Of a stretch of 64,000 nt of DNA, positions 46,600-59,300 are shown piece after piece. The first letter of the stretch is position 1. Each line of letters opens with the position of its first letter. Under the pieces are notes generated by a model, which did not search any database, was not told the origin of the DNA, and worked only from the letters and a program-made list of their open reading frames with translations. Position numbers and translations under genes: made by a program. Origin of the DNA: Xiphias gladius (Eukaryota > Chordata > Actinopteri > Istiophoriformes > Xiphiidae); contig NC_053417.1 of NCBI RefSeq assembly GCF_016859285.1, positions 18,964,706 to 19,028,705 on the forward strand, written 5' to 3'.

Positions 46600-49500
46600 T
46601 TCACCAGCAGTGGTTAAAGACACTGTCATGGCTTGGCGTAATGGTGGAGTTGTTAAAGGATTAAATGAACACTTTGAGGATGAACTAGCTTCTCGTGATG
46701 AACCGACTAACCCTAGCTCTCTTTTTTGTCTTGCCATCAGACAGGATAATCACATCTGTCAGCCGCCCTCCATTCTTCACCTTCTTCTCTCATGAGAGGT
46801 CAGTTTACGCATGGATTCTTAAGCTAAAGCACCAAACCCTCGCATCACGTCTGACGAGGAACCCATGCTGTTGGACTGAGCTTGTCTTTCCCCCCGCCAA
46901 GTGGTTACGCAGGATGAAGGTGGGTTGGTATCTCTAGTGTGATCAATCGGGTCACTTATTAGCCACTTGCCCAGTACGGCTAAAAGACTTGACTCACCCG
47001 TAACGGTGGGTGTACTGGTGAGTCAGACTATTTCTTCTGCCCCTTCTAAACCCAGATTGCACATTTAAGCCACCCTTTGTTCCAACCAGATCACTTTGCC
47101 TCTCCTTGCTTTAATTGATTCCGATACTGGAGATAATTTTTTGGATCATGGTCTAGTGCTTCACACTGATATTCCCTTTGAAGCATTTGAAACCCCTATT
47201 ACTGCAAATTCTTTAGATGGGAAATTTCTGGCTAGAGTGAAACATCACGCCATTCCTGTGTCTCTGGTTCTATATGGAAACCATAAACTATCCAATTCGA
47301 TGTTATCTCTGCTTCTACAACACCTCTTGTTCTGAGCCATCCCTGGTTAAAACAGCAAAACCCCACATTTGTTGCTCCACTGGGAGAAAAGCCAGTCTGC
47401 AATCCTCGTTGTCTCCAGCAGAGGGGGCAGTTACTCCACCAAGCCCTGAGCCTCCAGCTCTGTTCTTCATTCCAGTTGAATATTATGACATTTTGAAAAC
47501 CTGGTAATGGCTTTTGGACTAACCAGTGCCCCTGTTGTTTTGAAGGCCTCTGTAAATGATGTACTGAAAGGTTTCCTCAATTGCTTTGTCCTTGTGTACC
47601 TTGATGATATTCTCATTTTCTCCCAGAACATGTCTGACCACGTCTCCCATGTCTTCGAGGTTCTCCAAAGGCTCCTGAAAAATGAGCTCTTCGTGAAGGC
47701 TGAGAAATGTGCATTTCCACACCAGTACAGTCAATTCCTTGGGTTAAATCAGTGAGAGCGGGAGGTGAACACAGATCCTGAAAAACATCAGAGCAGTGGC
47801 AGGTTGGCTTTAACCCACCACCCGGAAGCAGCTGCAGCACTTCTTAAGTTTTGCCAACTTCTACCGCTGTTTCATTAAGGACTTCAGCAGGGTTGCTGCT
47901 CCCCTTACCTGGGAGTTAAACTGGCTCTTGAAGAATGGAGACACTGGTTGGAGGGAACTGAGCAACCTTTTGTGGTGTGGAATGATCATTAGAACCTAGC
48001 CTACATTCAAACTGCCAAACATGCGAACTCCCATCGAGCACATTGGGCTTTGTTTTTCAGTAGGTATAATTTCACTCTCACTTACCGACCTGGCTCTCAG
48101 TGTTAACCCTGATGCTCTCTCCTGCCAGCAGGTCCTCGAAGAGTCCTAGTCCAGCCCAGACAGCATACTGTCTTCAACCCGTGTAGTAGTGGCAGTGACC
48201 TGTGAGATTGAATCCGTCCTAAAAGGAGGCCCAACAGACTCAACCTGATCCAGGTAACGGTCTACCTAACCGACTATTTGTCCCTGATTCTGGTCATTCC
48301 CAGGCTCTCCAGTGGGTGCATACCTCCTGTTTAGCCTGTCATCCTGGCACCTTGACTCTTCTTAAGAGACACTTCTGGTGGCCCGCTATGTAAGCAGATA
48401 ACCTTGGCTATGTTTCAGCCTGCACTGTTTGTGTCCAAGGAAAGGCCACACACCACCCACCTGCTGGTTTATTATGTCCTGTACCAGTTCCAAGTCGTCT
48501 CTGGCCTCATATCACTCTGGATTTTTGTCACTGGTCTACCACTGTCTCAAGGTAACACAGCCATTCTCGCCATCGTCAAGTGTTTTTCTAAAGCCGTTGA
48601 CTTTGTTGCTCTCCCCAAGCTCCCCTCAGTTTATGAAACAGTGGACCTCCTAAGTAACGTCTTCCACCTCCATGGAATTTCACTGGACATCTAATCAAGA
48701 CCATAAGGCTGCACTGCAGTGTGTTACTGCCACCAACCCCTCTTCATGGAGCACCCACCTGGCCTGGATAAAATACACCCATTACTCCACAGGCGTGTGT
48801 CAGATTGCCATCGGATTCTGGGCCCCGAATCGAACCAGGTAAGAAGGTTTGGTTATCTTCCAAAAACATCCCAGTCACCTCGCTACAATGGACCATTTGT
48901 TGTCGAAAAAAATATCAATTCATCTGCTGTCAGGCTAAAGTTACGTAGCTTCATGAAGCTCCACCCTACATTCCATGTCACTCAGTTGAAACCAGTCTCT
49001 TTCAGTCCTCTTTGCCTTCCTACTGTTCCCACTCAGCCCACCTGGGTAATTACTGACCACCCAACTTTTACTGTCCGTTGGCTCTTGGATGTGCACTGGC
49101 ATGACAGAGGTCTCCAGTATCTCGTGGATTGGGAGGGATACGGTACAGAGGAGCGGTCCTCGGTACCTCGATCTTTCATCCTGGATTCCCAGCTCATCTG
49201 AGTTCCACCTGACCCATCCTGATAAGCCTAGTGGGCTGCCTGGAGGCTCCCATTAGAGAGGGGCAGACTGTGCTGGCTCAGCTGTGCCTCTCCCGCATTC
49301 CTTTTGTTTCCTGCTGTTCTTCCCCTCCCATGTGTTTCTTGTTTGTCCCCAGTTTGTATCTCTCCCTGTCTGTGTGTGTTTTTATTTGTCTGTCTGGGTG
49401 TGGCGATCTGGTTTCCTCCTGTCACCAATACATCTGCACCGCTGAGATCCATCCACTAATCAACACCAGCAGTATAAATACCCCAGCTCTCACTCCCATC

Positions 49501-49790
49501 CTCGCCAGATTTTTCCGTTTGCCAACATGGTACTAACTCTTGGCCAACTCTAGTCCAAGCTTGTATTGGTTCTCTCATGTTTGCCTGAACTCAGTTTAAT
49601 CCTGTGCTTTGCTGTGCCTCAGGTTCGTCATCCCCTAAATCCCATACCCATCCAACCGACAGCTCAACTCTTTCTGTCTACCCTATTCCATCGTCCACCC
49701 TGGCTCAACTCCCCACACCCCTGCCAATCCAAGCCTTCAGTAAAGCTGCTTTTGAATTGCTGACCATCTCTTGTAAAATTGCTTTTGAGT
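46600..49790 (+). mobile_element. Fossil Ty3/gypsy (Metaviridae) retroelement with chromodomain
   Basis: Remains in plus-strand order: a gag fragment (about 46600-46800), an aspartic protease-like part (about 47090-47340), reverse transcriptase (about 47500-47900, with the YLDDIL active-site motif), integrase remains (about 48270-48900) and a chromodomain-like end (about 49050-49200). This order is that of chromoviral Ty3/gypsy elements such as the fish sushi group. A purine-rich tract near 49254 and a following stretch to about 49790 with a TATA-like box look like a right-hand terminal repeat. I found no matching left copy. The element is clearly broken in many places and incomplete at the left, so it is a fossil of moderate age; age cannot be measured without paired terminal repeats. 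It sits between the DNase gene and the keratin. Confidence 0.85.
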
Positions 49791-50620
49791 CAAAATTAAG
49801 TTTTACACAGAAGACATTACACTAAACAGAAAACTGAAGCAAATATTGCTTAACCATAATATTAAGTCTCTAGCAACAATTCCAACATTTTGACACAATC
49901 TACTTTTCTCTGTGATCAAAACTGTTATAAGGCAGCAAAAGATTGAAAACCTGCAACATTTCACAAAGTATACAGTATTCTTATGGTTTCACTGATAGAT
50001 CTGTGATAAATAATAAAACTCTCCCAAAGCCACTATATTATATGCGATTTTATGATGTTTGGGCACATTTTCTAGGTAATCTATATATTTTGCATATCAT
50101 GCTTTTTTAGCTTAAGCAGCTTCTTTGGTTTTAATTTTTCATGAAAGACTGGTAATAATTCTGCCTTTTAAATAATTTGAAACTGACAAAATACTTTCAG
50201 CTACTGTGACCTGATGTTTTAAAAAATTCTGCTTCCTCCACAGCTCATCCAGCACCACTGTACACTTAAGTGAAATCTCATTTGGGCTTAAAGCCAAAAT
50301 AAATATTTATTCTGATTCCACGCATGCTCTAATTTATTATCAGTAACGATTTTGGCTCTTGGTGACTTCTTGGCTCACAGTACTGACTTTTCTTTCTAAT
50401 TTTGCATGGATCTGGAGCTTACTTATAGAAGATCATTTAACGTATTGTTCAAATGCAGCACGCCTAAAACCATGGAGCAGGCCTGGATTCCAGCTTAACA
50501 ACAGAAACAATGCAGTCTTTTCAGTAGGGGTAGGTGGGAGAGCAGGTGGCATGTGTCAGACCTGTTTACCCACATTGGGGAGCAACATAACTTCACTATC
50601 ACACCACGCCCAGTCCTGCC
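49791..50620. other. Keratin upstream region
   Basis: About 0.8 kb between the retroelement fossil and the keratin TATA box. AT-rich on the left. No gene seen. Confidence 0.5.
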
Positions 50621-50629
50621 TATAAAATA
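50621..50629 (+). promoter_or_regulatory. TATA box of the keratin gene
   Basis: TATAAAATA about 100 bases before the chosen start codon. Transcription would begin near 50650, after the in-frame ATG at 50643. This is why the ATG at 50721 (context CACTACCATGA) is taken as the true start. Confidence 0.75.
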
Positions 50630-50720
50630 ACTCCAAAAAGATATGAAGTGCACAACAGAGCTCAACCAAAGCCTGACCTTTCCATCCTCTCCAGCCTTGA
50701 AAACTCCACGCAGCACTACC

Positions 50721-53700
50721 ATGAGCCTGAGGAGCAAGCACATCAGACGTCCAGGACTGCACATGTCCTCAGGGGGCTTCAGCAGCATGTCCATGGGATC
50801 CTACTCCATCCCCAAGATCAGCACCGGAACTAACCAGGGGGCCCCGATTACAGCTGTGACCATCAACAAGGGCCTGCTCACCCCACTGAAGATAGACATC
50901 GACCCCACCATCCAAGCAGTCCGCCACCAGGAGAAAGAGCAGATCAAGAGTCTCAACAACCGCTTTGTCTCATTCATTGATAAGGTAAGATGAAATTTCA
51001 CTGAACTTTTGCTGATGAATGTCGAGTGTGAGATGTAAACCATTTTTGATTATCCTGCTAATCCATATAGATACATTATTGTCCTCTGAAATAATGTTTA
51101 CAGGCCTTTGACCTTATATTACAAGGTTCAAACTTATATGCTGTCTAAAAAGATGTCTGTTTTATTTTGTTGGTACTTCCTTCTCGTGTCACAGGTAAGA
51201 CACCTGGAACAGCAGAACAAAATGCTGGCAACCAAGTGGAAGCTGCTGCATGGAGAGACTGCCACCTCCTCTAACGTTGAGCCCATGCTGAAGTCCTACA
51301 TCGCCAACCTGCAAAGACATCTAGAGATTCTCAACAATGACAAACACAGGCTTGACATGGAAAACAACGTCATGCACCAAAATGTTGTTGACTACAAGAC
51401 AAAGTAAGACATTTTTTGTGAAAGACTGAACCACTTGTTAAGTCTGTAAACTAGAGTTGAGCGTTTGACATATTATGAGGAGGTGCATACTGATAAGCTC
51501 TGAACTGGTAATCTGATATTTGAGGTATGTTTCAGGTATGAGCAAGAAATCAACAAGAGGAATGAGGCAGAAAATGAGTTCGTCATGCTCAAAAAGGTAC
51601 AGTATGCAGTTATGATGGCTATGATAGATATTTGTTTTCTCAGTGTGTACATGTATAATAGTGATGAATAGTATGTTCAAAGACTCTTAAGCCCAATTAC
51701 AAGAAATGTAACTGCGCCCTTCAAATGCAAAGTGCACTGAGAAAAGGTTTCTTGTTTTTTACTGACTGCCTGCAGGATGTGGATGCAAGCTATCTGTCCA
51801 AGGTGGATCTGGACGACAGGTTGTCTGCTATCACTGATGAATTCAACTTCCTCAAGGCTCTGTATGATGTGGTACAAAACCCCTTCACTGAGAATTTTAT
51901 CAAAATTTATATTAATTCAAGGAAAATATACACAGCATATACAGTATGTGAGTGTGTGTTGTATTCTGGATTATGTCTTCTCACTGCTGTTATATCTATT
52001 GTTTTATAAAAGGAGATGCGTGAGCTGCAGGAGAGCTTAAAGGAGACCTCTGTGGTGGTGCACATGGACAACTCCCGTGGCCTGAACATGGATCAGATCG
52101 TAGGCGAAGTTAAGGCTCAGTATGAGGACATTGCTGGCCGCAGCCGTGAGGAAGCTGAAAGTTGGTACAAGAACAAGGTGACTAACTAAAATACATGACC
52201 CTAGATCTAATAAGAATAATTACATTTTGCTGTTAATGTAATAAAATTGGTAGTGAAACAAGTTTCTCTTTATCACTGGAAATAGAAAAGGGGTCAAGAG
52301 TTAACTAAAGCTCATAAATCTACTAGAATATCCCATCTTTTTGAAAGGAACCATTCTTGTCAAACCTGATAATTACTGATCTGACAGCTTTGTTCCTCTG
52401 TTTTATCTCTGCCGGAACCAGTTTGACCAGATGACTGCTGAGGCGGACCAGTATGGCAATGAGCTGCGTAGCACCAAGGCAGAAATATCCGAGCTCAACC
52501 GAATGATCAGCCGCCTGCAGAATGAGATCCAGGCTGTAAAGACACAGGTGAATGAAAGGTTCACAAAGTGGCTGATATGTTGAAAGTCAAAGCCAACTGA
52601 ACATGCTGTTTGATCTTAGAGTTTGTTGGATAATGCATGCATTAAGCCTTTGCAGGCATGCTTACTACATACTTGTCAATAACTCCCAATTATTATCAAG
52701 CAGTCTGGTCATCTGGCAGCCTATAACTGTTTTGTTGTAGGTGTTATCACAAGCCACAATAACAAATGTGGCTTACTTACACCATCTATTCCTGGACTTT
52801 TTTTCAGCGTGCCAGTCTAGAGGGTCAGGTTGCCGAAGCGGAGCGCCTTGGGGAGGGAGCCGTGCAGGATGCCAAGGCTCGCATCAGGGACCTGGAGCTG
52901 GCTCTGCAGAGGGTCAAACAGGACATGGCTCGCCAACTGAGAGAGTACCAGGAACTTATGAATGTCAAGCTGGCCCTGGACATAGAGATCTCCACCTACA
53001 GGAAACTGCTGGAGGGAGAGGAGGAGAGGTGAGTGGTGTGGGTAGATCTCAGCAGTGTCAAGTTCTTGTAACGTAATGACTCACTGATTATTGGGTAATT
53101 TAGGCTTTTATGGAAAACAGGCCTAAAAAGGGTCTGTTAAGATCACTTCTTTCTAACTCCACACCCCCAGTTTTTTTCATTTTCAAACTTGTCAGATAAA
53201 GCAAAAAATCTCACCTCAGTGTCTTGTCTAATGCGACGTACTCGGCTCACTACTGCCCCCTGAGGTCGGAGACAGAAAACACATTCAAATTCAAATTACT
53301 GTTGCCTAAGCATTATGTGAAAACTGTCATTAGTTTACATATTGTCAGAATATTGTTAAGTGAAAAATACAAAAAGGACCAAATACATGTTGGCAATATT
53401 TAACAATTAAGAAAAACTGAGTATTTTTTAAAACCTTACTGCCGAAGCGGATTTGACATGTTTTATGTTCTTTTGAAAGCATTAGCCCAAAGAGACATTT
53501 GAAATTACTTTACTAAACATGACAAACTTTCATTTTGTCTGTGTGTATATGTGTATGGTTTACCGATGTACATAAATGACAGCTTTAATAATGAGGAGCT
53601 AATAAGAAAAGTAATGTAACAACAAATAAATACAAAACAGAGAAGAACAGAGCAAAACTTAAAGAAATCTGACGCTTGGTGTATACCTGTTTGGCAGGAA

Positions 53701-54703
53701 TATTACTCTCTATACGACTTATTTGAACCATTAATAATCTGTGGGTGTTGGTTTTCTAAATTTTGAGGCAGTATGTGAGGAAGTGCAGCTCTGTTTCTAC
53801 AGCGGTTCCTCCACACTCTTGGCACAGTCGCTCCTCTTTTGGCAGTCATGTTTTCTGATATCTGTCTGTTTCTATAGCAACGCTGTGCGGACTCAGTCTG
53901 CACTTTGTTAACATGTTTTGTAAGTTTAACACAAGTCAATGTGTTCAGGTTGGGAAACTGAGAGTGAGAGCTGAAATTGTAGTGGATGTTTTCCCCCCCA
54001 ATGGCCACAGGGGGAAATAGTGAGCCCATTTCACAGACAAAAAAAAAGTTCGACAAGTGACATACATTTGAGATTTGTGCTTTATCGGAAGGTTTTTCAC
54101 ACAATATTTTGAATTATTACAAGTGAAAATACTTCTAGGATGAGGACTAATTGGTTATGTCTGGTTAACTGCCCCACCACCATCAAACAGCAAGCACAGG
54201 TTGACACTCCCTGAACTTTTCTGTGGGACCTTTGGCCCTAACGATGAGGCACAGTTTATCAGATTTTGTGCAGCAGCCCTCTGGAGTCATAAAAGGCTTA
54301 ATACACCTTTTTTCAAATTATGCAGCGGCTGTACTCCCCAAGACCTGAAAACAGACTTTGATGTGTAAAGCTGGTGGATGTCACCTTTAACAATCCTTTA
54401 ATTTGCCGCTACATCCATGTTTACAGTGTATTTCCTGCTTTCTCACCAACAGACTTGGACAGGAGTCTATTGTCAACATCCAAACAGTGCCCACCAAAAG
54501 TAAGTCCTGTATTTTACATCTGAAGATGACACCATTATTCGCACTCATTCTAGAATGACATCCTGTCTTGTTTGTGTATGTTTATTTTTTTTTTTTTTAC
54601 CGTCCTCTTCCCGACAGCCATCTTGGTTAACAACCACCAGGAGCGAAGGTCAGGTCCAGTTCTCATCAAGACAGTGGAGACCCATAACAGATCGTACATC
54701 TGA
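50721..54703 (+). CDS. Type II keratin, K8-like simple-epithelial type
   Basis: Nine exons: 50721-50984, 51195-51403, 51536-51596, 51776-51871, 52013-52177, 52422-52547, 52808-53028, 54453-54499, 54618-54703. All joins are in phase, giving 424 residues. The short head (about 70 residues) lacks glycine loops. Coil 1A starts near residue 70 ([20 protein letters not shown], then [16 protein letters not shown], the type II signature). Coil 2 ends at about 380 with the helix-termination motif ([18 protein letters not shown]). The tail is only about 44 residues and ends NRSYI. The nine-exon layout is that of type II keratins. These form obligate heterodimers with type I keratins in epithelial intermediate filaments. 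It is a single copy here, next to cers5 as on human 12q13. It is closest in style to keratin 8, but I would not fix a symbol without a tree. Confidence 0.94.
53029..54452. other. Largest keratin intron
   Basis: About 1.4 kb between exons 7 and 8. No repeat or gene recognised. The minus-strand open frame at 53703-54104 has no family resemblance. Confidence 0.6.
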
Positions 54704-54893
54704 GGCAGAAAACACTCTGCAATACGCTAAACTGCTGGATCACTCAACCCATTTTACTCTACCTTTACATAACTCTGTTGGTAACCTACAAAAATGTAAG
54801 CCTACTGCACCAATGAGCCAAATGTGTGTGTAATTCGTTTATTTTCCTTCTGTTTGTGTTGGATGTGACATTATTTCCATTTTCTGTCTTTAA

Positions 54894-54899
54894 AATAAA
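54894..54899 (+). terminator. Keratin polyadenylation signal
   Basis: Canonical AATAAA about 190 bases after the keratin stop codon, the first one encountered. Confidence 0.8.
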
Positions 54900-55554
54900 G
54901 ATGCATTCAGCTACATGATCATTTTGTATCCTTTTTCTTCGGTGATATTTAAATACACATCGAATTCAATACATTTTGTTCTCTCTCCATCCCCATCAAA
55001 ACATGTTGCAAACTTTGGGTTTATAAAGTAAATAATGCAGACATAGACTATCCAAGAATTTAGAGAATGCAGCTTCATGGTATAACAACAAAAACTGAAA
55101 TGCCTCTGTCTTTAAATATAGTTACGATGCTTTTTACTTTTTTCTCTTTTATAATTTCAACTCATTTTGCCTTACCGTCTGTATATTAGGTCTGAAAATA
55201 AACATAATTTCATCTGTAATTTAAAACAAGACAGAAAAAAAAGTTCTCATTTTTAATGCCTGCTGTTCTCTTTGTTTTTTTCATAAATTAGACTTTATAT
55301 AATACAATTCCAGTAGAGACCACAGAGAAGACCACAGAAGACCGGGCTTAAACTAAACATATTCATCATGCAGAATTGATCACTTGTGAATAATATACTG
55401 TATTAGTCTATATTATTGAATTTTGATTACTGATGCATTACTTAATTGTAATTATTCCATATAAAGCTAGGTATATGGAATAAAATGTATTTGTTGATAC
55501 TATTTTTGCTAATAATCTGGATCTGCAACGTAAATAAAGTTCTCAGATAGAGCT
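54900..55554. other. Spacer between keratin and NLR genes
   Basis: AT-rich, no gene seen. Confidence 0.5.
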
Positions 55555-55690
55555 AGTGGCGTAAAAAGTACAATACATCCCTCCTAAATGTAATGGAGTA
55601 GAAGTATAAAGTACCATATAATGGGATTACTCAAGTGTAGTACGAGTAAATTGTGGTAACGTACAGCACGCGAGTAAATGGTCTTAGGGA
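55555..55690. mobile_element. Fragment of the 'AAGTA' teleost repeat
   Basis: Contains GTAATGGAGTAGAAGTATAA, GGGATTACTCAAGTGTAGTA and CGAGTAAATTGTGGTAACGT, as in the 26320-27600 cluster. Confidence 0.6.
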
Positions 55691-55824
55691 TTTCCCCCCG
55701 ACGATTTCGTTTTTCTACCTATAACTTTATTCAGGAGCATATTGAATCAGCTCCCAGTGTTATTGCTCGGAGGGTATATTCAAACTGACTCTTACGCGGG
55801 CTTTTTTTTTTTTTTTTTTTTAGA

Positions 55825-56097
55825 TATCCGTTTACTTCCGGCACACCTTTCCGCCTGCAAGGCAGCTTTTCGGGGGCTCGAAAACCACCGGCTACTTCCT
55901 GTTCTGAGCGTTCCGAGCCGACTCGTGAGTTAATGGTGGGAAGCCCGTGTTACTATTAAAACTTTGATTCCTCCGCTATCGCATTGCAGGCGTAACCCCG
56001 CCCATTGAAACAGAAACCCGTCCGCTCTCCGAGGACATGATTTTCTCCGCGACGCGTTGTCTCATTTGCATTGTTTTCCAGCAACGCTGCGTCTAAG
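55825..56097 (+). promoter_or_regulatory. Probable promoter and 5' UTR exon of the NLR gene
   Basis: A CpG-richer stretch with an ETS-type site ACTTCCGGC at 55834-55842 and a second CTTCCTG at about 55891. A splice donor, CTAAG|GTAACT, follows 56097. The only ATG in this exon (56038) meets a stop after 19 codons, so the exon is untranslated in the main product. A further donor-like CTC|GTGAGT lies near 55923. Confidence 0.5.
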
Positions 56098-56303
56098 GTA
56101 ACTGTACTTCCAGTGTTTTGAAAAAACAAAAAACAAAAACCACAGTATGCATTGTTCCGTAGCTTAGGACGTGTGGGTGGACAGCTCTCAAAGTAAGCTG
56201 GTATGGCGTATTACACTGTAGTGTATTTGTAGACAGAGAGAGTCAGTTCTCCTAACTGTAAATTATATTTTATCCACTCTCACTCTCAACAGTGACTTAC
56301 ACA

Positions 56304-59300
56304 ATGGACAAAGACACTGTGTTGACTCATATCCTGAAGCCGAGGGGCATGTCGACACTTCTTGGTGGAGAGCCGCCCGTCAGCGTGATAAACAACAATA
56401 AGTACATATCCCAGCTGACCCCAGACGCTCAGCTGACAGATAGAAATGTCGACGACAACTCGCCCTCCCTTGATCACGCCATCCACACCGCCCTGACTGG
56501 GGACATCAAAACTGTGATACTGATGGGCCCTGAAGGATCAGGTAAAACCACTGCACTTGAGAAGCTAGTTGTGGACTGGGCCAAAGGCGAACAGCTTCAA
56601 CGCTTTTCTTGTGTTTTCTTTCTCCGGCTGAGGGAGATAAGTTCTCTTGAAGGCACGCTGTCATTGGAGGCTTTACTGCAACGCCATTGCAGTCATATTC
56701 CTCCTGAGTACATGCCCCTAGTTCTGCAGAAGCCTGAGGACGTGTTGTTTGTTTTCGATGATCCTGACCAACACCAACTTTGCCTGGACCCCTCCGCCCA
56801 CGTCCTCTGCTCTGACCCCAGCCGGGCAGCCTCAGTGTCGTGTTTGATAGCCAGTCTGCTTTACGGATCTCTGCTGAAAGGAGCTTCCTTTGTGGTGGCA
56901 ACCAGGCCGACGGTATGTCTTAAGTTTCTGAGTGCCGCCTGGGTGGAAGTGTTGGGGTTTCTGAAACCCCAAAGAGAGGCGTACTTTAACGGGTTCTTTA
57001 CCGACCCAGCCTCTGCCAATACAGCACTAATGCACATGGAAAGGACTCTAGGTTTTTACGATTTCTGCACCTCTCCTAGATTGTGTTGGACAGTTTGTTC
57101 TATTTACAAGACTCTGATGGACGCTGGAGCAAAACTTCCTGAAACATTATCTCAGCTCTTTGTAGATATCCTGGTTCACCTGATTCAGGCGCTCTCGCTA
57201 AACAAGGCCTGCAACAGAGAACTAATGCTGGCCCTCGGCAAGATGGCCTCTCATTGCTCTCTCAACCAGCATTCAAGCTGCACCAAAGAGGAACTTCATT
57301 CCTTTGGTTTTCAACCATTTCTCACCTCAGTTGGTGTTTTCTTGCAAGTAGATGGAGACCTGCACTCAGATGCATGTGTTTTGTCTTTCATCTCCCAGCT
57401 GATGCAGGATTTCATCCTGGCCGTGTCTTTCTTTTTGGACAAGTCAACGTCTGAGGGAGTGGAGAAGATGTTGGAAGAGCACAAAGGTCAAACAAAGTTC
57501 CTAGATCTCTTCTTGTCGGGGCTCTCCGAGCCAGCTCAGCGCAGTCCGCTGGAGACCCTGCTGGGGGAGTTCAACTCAGATCAGATCATGCATTTCAGAC
57601 GCTGGTTTAAAAGCAGCTCAGAGGAAACGCTGGAGGGATGTTACAAAGACAAGCACCACCGCTGCTTCCATCTGCTTCATCAAGCTCAAAATAAGAGTTT
57701 GGTGAAAGAGATCATCACCCCGTCAGCACGAACCGGCATCAGCTATGGCGACCTGAGCCTCCAGGACTGCATAGCTCTGAATTATGTGGTCACGTGCCTC
57801 GATGAGATGGAGCGGTTGAATCTGTACGGAACAAGGAATTTGACGGAGGAAAAAGCAGAGGTCCTGGCTCCAGCTATGAGCTTGTCACAGAAGATACTGT
57901 AAGTCATAGTAAAAATTCATGTCTAGGCATCGTTTAGTTCATGAGTTTAGTATTCCATCATATGTATAATCGGGCCCCTGCATCCCACAGCTTGTCAGAC
58001 AGCTCTTTGAGTACTGGGGCTGTCCATCATCTGGCTTCAGCTCTCAGCAGAGGACTCACCGAGGAGCTGGATCTCTCTTATACCCGCCTTGGAGATGAAA
58101 AGTTAAAACTTCTCTGTGCTGGACTCAGAGACTGCAAACTGCACAACTTAAAGTAAGATTTCCTCAAGGCATTCGTTTAACTTCACCTTTGGGTTAACAG
58201 ACATTTCTCAAAGGCAAAAAACAAACAGTTCAATGAATACATTCTTGATATATAAAATATATGTTTGTTTGTTTTGTTTTTTTATTTACCTAGACTTCTA
58301 GCATGCAGACTGACTGAGGCAAGCTGTGAAGATCTGGTGTCTGTGCTGACCTCAGGCACCTCTCAGCTGCGTGTGTTAGGACTGATGTGTAATCAGATCG
58401 GGGACCAGGGCTTCATGAAACTGTGCAAAGCACTGCACAGTCCTCAATGCAAACTAAAGGAGCTCCAGTATGTAGCCTTGTTTTTTGCTAGTGCTGTCTA
58501 TTTATGTTTAAATCGCTGACTCTAAAGGTTCGAAAAATGACTTAATTTTGTTTATTAAAAGGCTACAAGGCTGCGAGATGACTGCAGCATCCATGGAGGC
58601 TTTATCAGCAGCTTTGTGTACTGGGAAATCAGAGCTGAGGAAAGTGGACCTGACACAAAACACGATTGGTGACAGTGGAGTGGAGGCTTTGTGCAAGTCC
58701 CTGCAACACCCACTGTGTAAACTGCAGAGCCTCAAGTAAGTCTGTGTTTCAAGATGATCAAACTGCAGTCGGTGTCTTTTTCTTTTGATGTTCTGCTTGA
58801 CTCGCAAAAGTTGTGCAGAACATCAAAACATCAACTAAATAGTGTTTAGTTAGAGTTTTTGTTAAAACTGACAGGGAGTAAACAGCCTCATAACCAACGA
58901 ATAAAATAGGGGAAAGTCAATCAAGTAAAAAAACAAAGATTTACACAAAGCCACTTACTCAAATCACAAACCTGTCTGACTAGTTGATTCATGCGAAAGT
59001 CTCAGTTAAACAGTGAGTGGGAATCTCCTGGGAGCGACTCTTTAGTTTTTCTGCCGTCTGTGACTTTTTATTTATCTGTAATGTCTCCATCTAGACTGTT
59101 TGATAATGAGCTGACAGGTGCCTGCTGTCCTCATTTGATGGAGGCCTTGATGGCTGAGCACTGCTCTCTGTCAGAACTGGATCTTTCTGTGAATGATTTG
59201 GGCCAGAAGGGGGCACTGCTGCTCTGCCAGGCCCTCAGTCAACCCAGATGTCCAGTGGAAAAACTTGGGTAGAGTCACCTACGTTGACACTATTTTCAGT

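Noticed and set aside
48719-49201. Plus-strand 160-codon frame with a chromodomain-like end
   Set aside because: Considered as a host chromodomain gene, but it is the downstream part of the fossil Ty3/gypsy element.
50643-50720. Upstream in-frame ATG extending the keratin by 26 residues
   Set aside because: The TATA box at 50621-50629 places transcription start at or after this ATG, and the extension is not keratin-like.
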